Part shown: piece by piece, positions 14,752-19,942 of the stretch | Layout of the letters: the number at the start of each line of letters is the position of its first letter | How positions within the stretch are numbered: position 1 is the first letter of the stretch | Assembly: GCA_016880395.1 (NCBI GenBank) | Contig: JAEHDN010000116.1 | Coordinates: 1 to 22,909 of the forward strand | DNA length: 22,909 nt | Direction of reading: 5' to 3' | Source: Candidatus Eiseniibacteriota bacterium | GTDB taxonomy: Bacteria; Eisenbacteria; RBG-16-71-46; SZUA-252 | Translations under genes and position numbers: made by a program | The notes under the pieces: generated by a model | What the model was told of the DNA's origin: nothing | What the model saw: the letters and a program-made list of their open reading frames with translations, nothing else | Databases searched by the model: none

Positions 14752-16002
14752 TCATCGCGCGAGCACCATTCGGCGCGTCTCGACGCCGTACGGAGTCTTC
14801 AATTGATAGCAGTAAACGCCAGAGGCGACGGCCTGCCCCTTGTCGTTCGTCCCTGCCCAGGGAACTTCATGCGGACCCGCTTGCATCACGCCATTGATGA
14901 GTTGCGCCACGCGGCGGCCTGAGATGTCGTAGATGGAGAGCGTCAAGCTCATCCGTTGAGGCAGTGAGAATGCGATCGTGGTGGCCGGGTTGAAGGGATT
15001 GGGACGATTTTGCCGGAGTGCGAGAACCGGATCGACCGAAGACTCTTCGACCGCAACGGGATTGGTCACGAGATGAATGACGCTGGACTTGGAAGCCTGG
15101 GCGCCTGGGTTTCGTCCAATCGCCGTGAAGGTCACACGAAATTCACCGTGATCGGCCGGTGTCGGGTGCCAGGTCAGCGTCCCCGACAGGTTCCCGGGCT
15201 CGGCCGAAAAGGCCGCATCATGCCCAGGAGGAAGGTTGGAGAAGTCCGCCGCCAGAGATGAGATAAGGCCACAGGCGGGGGGAGTGGCCTGGACCTGCAC
15301 CACAACCGGGGCGAGGTATTGAGGCACGAGGATCCCGGGGACCGTCAAGAACGGAGGCGCGCTCGGCGTGAACGGAAGGATCGCGGCACTCGACCATTCT
15401 CTGCCGTAACGTGCCGTGTGGTCGAATCGCCCTCCCGGACAGCCTGTGCCGAAGGCGGTGGAGTACCGTGGCGATAATGTGCTGTTCGAGGCAAAGCCGA
15501 GACATGGAGTCCCGGAGGCAGGAGTGACGGAGATCGTCCCTAGCTTGTACGCGCCGAGGGCCATCCCTGTGGCCGGGGGACTCGACCAGGCGGCGATATG
15601 GTTCTCAACCTGGTTCGAAGACATCAATGCGGGGACGGTCGAGAAGGTGCCGAGGGTATTCGTGAACGCCCCCCAGCTCATGGTCCCACCCGTTGCCTGG
15701 AGAATGAACTCGTACGTTGCCAGGCCCGGCGCGCCGCAGAAGCCTGGAGTGCCGTTGTCGTTTTGCCCTGTGTGGAGCCATACGTCCACGTTTGTCGCGC
15801 CGCCAGTGTTCAGGGAATCCGTCCACGTGCTGACCCCGTCCCCATCCGTGTCCAGGTAGATGTACTGGGCCCTGGCCGGAGCACTCACGACCAAGGCGAT
15901 GAGGGCCAGGATCACAAGACGGGGGTGAGAACGCGAATGGAACCATCGCTCTCGAACGCTCGCGTTGAAGGAACGTCGGACGACCGTGCGTATGGTTGAC
16001 AT
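14752..16002 (-). CDS. Secreted protein with EF-hand-like loop and FlgD/type-IX-like C-terminal tail
   Basis: A 416-residue protein. A long basic N-terminus leads to a signal peptide core (LVILALIALVVSAPARAQ), followed by an EF-hand-like calcium loop (DTDGDGVSTWTDS, about 51-63). A Cys-containing beta-rich body follows, with an Ig-like region at about 240-320 (TLTWHPTPADHGEFRVTF). The last 85 residues have the FlgD-Ig/Por-type sorting-tail pattern: LRQNRPNPFNPATTIAFSLP, LSIYDISGRRVAQL, ASGVYCYQL, RRMVLAR. Such tails are typical of surface or secreted proteins in FCB-group bacteria and act as secretion signals in type IX systems. A GAGGTGAGG ribosome binding site lies just before the ATG. It is coupled to the next gene by an ATGA overlap. 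The body has no assigned activity. Confidence 0.85.
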   Translation of the reverse strand: MSTIRTVVRRSFNASVRERWFHSRSHPRLVILALIALVVSAPARAQYIYLDTDGDGVSTWTDSLNTGGATNVDVWLHTGQNDNGTPGFCGAPGLATYEFILQATGGTMSWGAFTNTLGTFSTVPALMSSNQVENHIAAWSSPPATGMALGAYKLGTISVTPASGTPCLGFASNSTLSPRYSTAFGTGCPGGRFDHTARYGREWSSAAILPFTPSAPPFLTVPGILVPQYLAPVVVQVQATPPACGLISSLAADFSNLPPGHDAAFSAEPGNLSGTLTWHPTPADHGEFRVTFTAIGRNPGAQASKSSVIHLVTNPVAVEESSVDPVLALRQNRPNPFNPATTIAFSLPQRMSLTLSIYDISGRRVAQLINGVMQAGPHEVPWAGTNDKGQAVASGVYCYQLKTPYGVETRRMVLAR

Positions 16003-16316
16003 GACCTCACCTCACTCGGATGGGTAAGTTGCGAAACGGCGGGTCCAGGACCGAAGGTGCCCCGGAGCGCGGAAGACCCGAGAGGCGGAAAACGCGGCGG
16101 TGCGAATCGACTGTCCGGAGCGGAAGAGGTCGGGACTCGAAGACATGCCGAAGCTCCCCGTGTGGGCGTGACTTGTACAGGATTGAACGGCGAGGACAGC
16201 GGGAGCTGACCCCACCTCGGGGCAGATCATGGGGAGGGCCGAAGGCTAGCCCCTTCGGCTGATGCTGAACAGTCCGAAAATGCCTGGTCCCGAAAATGAG
16301 GTGGGAACGGGGCCGT
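16003..16316. other. Intergenic region, no gene recognised
   Basis: This 314-base gap separates the M16 peptidase stop from the EF-hand protein start; both genes are on the - strand. It should hold the end of one transcript and the promoter of the next. An 8-bp perfect hairpin (gccgaagg 16238-16245 with ccttcggc 16252-16259) lies about 58 bases after the M16 stop but has no T-tract. A short direct repeat, ccgaaaatg, occurs twice between about 16274 and 16300. No convincing -35/-10 pair or coding frame was found. Confidence 0.4.
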
Positions 16317-19055
16317 CTAGTGCCCCGGTGCGGCCGAGGCGCCTCCCGTGGCTGGCGACTCCTTCCCGACCGCGACCCGCGTCCAGGTGGAGGCGTCGAA
16401 GTACTTTCGGGCGATCCGGTCCACCTGCTCCGGCGTGACCTTCCGGACGAGGTCGGGATAGCGCTGGGGATAGTCGTAGCCGAGCCCCGCGGCCTCGAAA
16501 TAGGCGAGCCGGGCCGCGACCTGGTCGGAGCGCTGTGCGCCGAGATACCAGCGCGAGAGGAGCTTGTCGGTGGACCGCTTCAGATCCGCGGCCGCGACGG
16601 GCTTACCGAACAGGTCGCCGAAGTCCGCGAGCACGCTCGAGGACGCCATCGCGAAGTTGGCCGGCGTCACGCCCATCTCATTCTGGGCCGAGGACTGCCC
16701 GATCCGGTCGTTCATGTAGAACCACGACCGATAGGCGACGCCCTTCTCGTAGACGTACTTGAAGAAGACGCGATCGCCCATGAGCGAGATCGCGGCGCGT
16801 AGCGGCACGTAGTCCGCGTCGCGCACGGAGCACGCGAGCCAACCGGTGTTGTAGGTGACCTGCTCCTGGTCCTTGTCCACGAACACCGGGCGCTTCTCCT
16901 TCGCGGGCTCCTCGACCACGCCTCCCACGGCAACGGGGCTACCGCGCCGGATCCCGCCGAAGGAGCGGCGCGTCATCTCGACGATGCGCTCGGCATCGAC
17001 GTCTCCGACCACCGAGATCACAAGGTTCGATCCGCAGAACATCGTGTCGTACGCGCGGCGAAGATCGGCGGTCTGGATCTTGGGCAGCGTGGTCTCGTCC
17101 CCCTGAAGCGGGTAGCGGTACGGCGACCGGCGGTAGAGAGTCTGCGCGAAGCGTAGGTTGGTCAGCTCGAATGGGCGGTCCCCGATGCTCTTCGCGCTCC
17201 GGATCAGGTCCTCGCGCACCTTGGCCACCTCGCCCGACGGGAAGGACGGATGCGCGAGCACGTCGCGGAAGATGTCCCAGGCCTTGGCGAAGTTCGCCGA
17301 GGGGGCCTGCCACGTGATGGCCGCGTCGTCCGGGTAGCCGGCCGAGGTCAGCGTCATGCCCAGGGCCTCGGTGCGATCCGAGATGTCGCGCGCCGAGAGC
17401 GAGCCGGCGCCGCGCCGCAGGAGCGTCGCCGCCATGTTGGATACCCCGGCCAGCCCCTCGGGCTCGATCCACTGGCCGCCCCTCGCGAATGCGGTCACGG
17501 CGACGATGGGCGTGGCGTGGTCTTCCTGCACGAGGAGGGTCAGCCCGTTGGAGAGGACCTCGCGGCGGACCGGGCCCACGCCGGCACTCTTGGCCGATGC
17601 GAGGGCGGGCCAGGCGGCGCGCCACGGCGCGAGCATGGCCTCGATGTCCTGCTGCGACGGCCCGGTCGTCCCCTCGGGGCGAACCACCGAATACGAAGCG
17701 AGGTCGGCGGCCAGGTAGCGCGCCGCCACCCGACGAACATCTTCCGCGGTCACGCTCTCCATGAGCTTGGGATAGGCCGCATCGAGCGAGGCGTCGGCCA
17801 TCAGCTCGGACAGGCAGAGCCGCTCGGCGCGAGAGAACATGGTCTGCGCGCTCAGGGCGTACTTGTTGAGGATGGACGCCTTGACGCGGGACAGCTCGGC
17901 CGCGGAGATCGGCTCGGTCGCAATCCGGTGGAGCTCGTCGCGGACGATGCCGAAGGCCCTCGCTTCGTTCTCGGGCGGCATCTGGGCGGAGATCAGGAAC
18001 AAACCGGGATCCCGCCGCACCTCGAGGTCGGCGTCGATGGACTGGACGAGGTTCTCCTTGTCCTTGAGCGCGTGATAGAGGCGCGAGGACGTGCCCTTGC
18101 CGAGGATCGAGGCGAGCACCGTGAGCGCGGGCGTGTCGGCGTCGGCGTTCGGCGGCGTGTGGAAGCCGAGATACGTCCACGTGCTCGGAGTCTTCATGGA
18201 CTCGACGCCCATGCGGAACTCGGCCTGGGGCGCCTCGATCTGACCCAGCTCGAAGTTGTCCTTGCCGCGAGCATACGGAGCGAACGACTTCCGGAGCTTC
18301 GCCGCCATCGTCTGCGTGTCGAAGTCGCCGACCGCGGCCACGACCATCTGGTTCGGGACGTAGCGCTCCTCGTAGAACGTGCGGAAGGTCGTGAGCTTCG
18401 ACTTCTCGATGACGTCCTTGAGCCCGATCGTGTCCCGCTTGTACGGGTGGTCGCGGAACATGAGGCGCTCGATCTGGTAATACACCTTGTAGTCGGGCCG
18501 GTCCTCGCCCTGGTTGAACTCCTCCATCACCACCTGCCGCTCGCGCGCGACCTTGGTCTCGTTCAGCTTGAGCGCCATCCACGCGTCGACCGAACGCCAG
18601 AGCGCCTCGTCGAGCTGCGCGGTCGGAGCGGTGAATCCGTAGCAGGTGTAGTCGTTGGTGGTGTAGCCGCCGCTCTCCTCGCCCAGCCGCTGCATCTCAC
18701 GGCGGAACTCGAGCTCCTGTTGCCGCGCCGACCCGCCGCGGAAGATGAGGTGCTCGTAGTAGTGGCTCAAGCCCGATAGACCCGGACTCTCCGTGCGGCT
18801 TCCGCCGTTCACGAAGAGACAGACGCCGGCCAGCGGCTTCGAGTGATCCTCGACGAGGACGAGCCGGAGGCCGTTCGGCAGCGTCTCCTGGTAGACGGAG
18901 GGGGTGCTCGTCGCCGAGATCTCGGGCGCGCTCGCGGAGGCGGCGGCCAAAGCGGCCGAGGGCGCCATCAACGCGGCAACATGTACCAGGAACGTCCATC
19001 CGAGGATCCCGGCGGTCGCCGGAACCCACGCCAATCCGGAGCGGCACGAGCGCAT
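16317..19055 (-). CDS. Secreted M16 family zinc metallopeptidase (two M16 units)
   Basis: A 912-residue protein. ATG 19055 is chosen because GAGGGGG lies five bases upstream and a signal peptide follows directly (hydrophobic core ILGWTFLVHVAALMAPSAAL, then ASASA). The first M16 unit (about 55-480) has the inverted zinc motif HYYEH at 98-102 and the third ligand in ERQVVMEEF (E178/E179), 77 residues later as in the family. The second unit (about 505-900) has the same fold pattern but no HxxEH (GVSNMAATLLRRGAG), so it should be the inactive clam-shell half. Periplasmic or outer-membrane-associated single-chain M16 enzymes degrade or process small peptides. The gene is downstream of the selenoprotein gene, separated by a strong hairpin. 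The physiological substrate is unknown. Confidence 0.93.
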   Translation of the reverse strand: MRSCRSGLAWVPATAGILGWTFLVHVAALMAPSAALAAASASAPEISATSTPSVYQETLPNGLRLVLVEDHSKPLAGVCLFVNGGSRTESPGLSGLSHYYEHLIFRGGSARQQELEFRREMQRLGEESGGYTTNDYTCYGFTAPTAQLDEALWRSVDAWMALKLNETKVARERQVVMEEFNQGEDRPDYKVYYQIERLMFRDHPYKRDTIGLKDVIEKSKLTTFRTFYEERYVPNQMVVAAVGDFDTQTMAAKLRKSFAPYARGKDNFELGQIEAPQAEFRMGVESMKTPSTWTYLGFHTPPNADADTPALTVLASILGKGTSSRLYHALKDKENLVQSIDADLEVRRDPGLFLISAQMPPENEARAFGIVRDELHRIATEPISAAELSRVKASILNKYALSAQTMFSRAERLCLSELMADASLDAAYPKLMESVTAEDVRRVAARYLAADLASYSVVRPEGTTGPSQQDIEAMLAPWRAAWPALASAKSAGVGPVRREVLSNGLTLLVQEDHATPIVAVTAFARGGQWIEPEGLAGVSNMAATLLRRGAGSLSARDISDRTEALGMTLTSAGYPDDAAITWQAPSANFAKAWDIFRDVLAHPSFPSGEVAKVREDLIRSAKSIGDRPFELTNLRFAQTLYRRSPYRYPLQGDETTLPKIQTADLRRAYDTMFCGSNLVISVVGDVDAERIVEMTRRSFGGIRRGSPVAVGGVVEEPAKEKRPVFVDKDQEQVTYNTGWLACSVRDADYVPLRAAISLMGDRVFFKYVYEKGVAYRSWFYMNDRIGQSSAQNEMGVTPANFAMASSSVLADFGDLFGKPVAAADLKRSTDKLLSRWYLGAQRSDQVAARLAYFEAAGLGYDYPQRYPDLVRKVTPEQVDRIARKYFDASTWTRVAVGKESPATGGASAAPGH

Positions 19056-19075
19056 GTTTCCCCCTCGAAACAGGA

Positions 19076-19100
19076 CCGGCCCCGCGGCATGCGGGGCCGG
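19076..19100 (-). terminator. Strong hairpin after the selenoprotein gene
   Basis: A perfect 10-bp GC stem (19076-19085 with 19091-19100) and a 5-base loop lie 26 bases after the selenoprotein stop. They are followed on the - strand by TCCTGTTTCG, a weak T-tract. It probably ends the short selenoprotein transcript or limits readthrough into the M16 peptidase gene, whose ribosome binding site begins right after it. Confidence 0.5.
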
Positions 19101-19126
19101 CGGAATGTGGTACGACCTGGACGCGG

Positions 19127-19348
19127 TCAATGCTTCTGCAGCATCGATACGACTTCGCCCGGCTCGGGGAACCGGCCGACCGACTTCTTCGAGAACACGA
19201 GCTTGTCGTCGACGATGACGTCGAAGACGCCGCCGCCGCCCGGCGTCAGCCTCGATTCAACGCCCAGTTCCTGCTTCAGCTCGGCCGCCAGACCGGCGGC
19301 CCGCGGCTTGTAGTTTCAAAGGACGCAGTAGCGGATCTCGACGTTCAT
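19127..19348 (-). CDS. SelW/Rdx-family selenoprotein with in-frame UGA (Sec11)
   Basis: A 73-residue Rdx-family thioredoxin-fold protein. From ATG 19348 it reads MNVEIRYCVL, then TGA at 19318-19316, then NYKPRAAGLAAELKQELGV, and later GGGGVFDVIVDDKLVFSKKS and a PEPGEVVSMLQ helix before TGA 19129-19127. The CVLU-NYKP region is the CxxU motif of selenoprotein W, and the FDV..D.KLVFSKK strand is the family's second signature. Cys8 and Sec11 would form the redox pair. A 7-bp hairpin with a GGTCT loop lies where a bacterial SECIS must be. AGGGGG precedes the ATG by seven bases, and a promoter lies upstream. Rdx proteins are thought to be thiol oxidoreductases whose targets are poorly known. The gene is invisible to standard ORF finding because of the UGA. 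Neighbours are DoxX upstream and an M16 peptidase downstream. Confidence 0.92.
19283..19318 (-). promoter_or_regulatory. Bacterial SECIS element
   Basis: After the UGA codon (19318-19316) come 14 bases, then a perfect 7-bp stem (GGCCGCC at 19301-19295 with GGCGGCC at 19289-19283) closing a five-base loop GGTCT. The GGU starts 22 bases after the UGA. Both the distance and the GGU in the apical loop fit the bacterial SECIS rule for SelB recruitment. Confidence 0.85.
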
Positions 19349-19379
19349 GCCTCACCCCCTGGTTGGTATCGGTCCGGCC

Positions 19380-19408
19380 ATTGTCCGCCGGGGTCCAGAG
19401 GCTGTCAA
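19380..19408 (-). promoter_or_regulatory. Sigma-70-like promoter of the selenoprotein gene
   Basis: On the - strand there is a perfect -35 TTGACA (19403-19408), a 17-base spacer, and a -10 GACAAT (19380-19385; four of six to TATAAT). The predicted start is near 19373, giving a leader of about 25 bases before the ATG. The -35 overlaps the DoxX stop codon, so the selenoprotein gene can be expressed independently. Confidence 0.7.
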
Positions 19409-19845
19409 GGCGAGGCCCGCCGTCTCGTATAGATCGCGCGGTCGACCGAAAGGTTGCCTCCGCCGCCGATCAGGAGCGTGATCGCGGCACAGAGAAGAAT
19501 GAACACGAGCTCGTATCCAGGACCCTGAGGGCCGCCGAAGTAGCCGTTCTTCAGGTGCACGGTCAGGAACGCCACGGTCATGTTCGTCGCGATCCCCAAC
19601 GCGGCGATCCGCGTCAGGAACCCGAACAGCATTCCGAAGCACCCCAGGAACTCCGCGGCGGCGGCCAGATAGGCGAGGGGCGCCGGAACGCCCATGCTGG
19701 CCATCCATCCGACGAACTGGGTCAACCCTGGGCCGCCATACAGGCCGAGCACCTTCTGCGAGCCGTGCATCCAGAAGACGAAGAAGAGACAGAAGCGAAG
19801 CGGGAGCTGCCAGTAGGTCGGTGTGGTCGAGAAGATCGATCTCAT
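19405..19845 (-). CDS. DoxX family inner-membrane protein
   Basis: A 146-residue protein with four hydrophobic helices and the DoxX pattern. It has an early LRFCLFFVFWMHGSQKVLGLY, then GGPGLTQFVGWMASMGVPAP, then LAAAAEFLGCFGMLFGFLTR, and a last helix after GPGYELVFILLC. ATG 19845 is chosen because GGAGG lies nine bases upstream and the family's N-terminus starts here; a much longer upstream open frame is the shadow of the neighbouring M1 gene. DoxX proteins are poorly understood, and some partner with thiol or sulfur redox systems. It lies directly upstream of the SelW-like selenoprotein, whose -35 box overlaps its stop. A functional link to that redox protein is possible but unproven. Confidence 0.88.
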   Translation of the reverse strand: MRSIFSTTPTYWQLPLRFCLFFVFWMHGSQKVLGLYGGPGLTQFVGWMASMGVPAPLAYLAAAAEFLGCFGMLFGFLTRIAALGIATNMTVAFLTVHLKNGYFGGPQGPGYELVFILLCAAITLLIGGGGNLSVDRAIYTRRRASP

Positions 19846-19942
19846 CGACGTGCACCTCCATCCGTGGTCGTGGATCGCCGGCGCCGGGTTCCGGGCCGAG
19901 CGACAGGCCGTTTGCAGCGTGACATACCTGGGTGTGGCGTGG

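Noticed and set aside
16012..16230. 72-codon - strand frame upstream of the EF-hand protein
   Set aside because: No ribosome binding site, no recognisable domain, and no codon bias like the neighbours.
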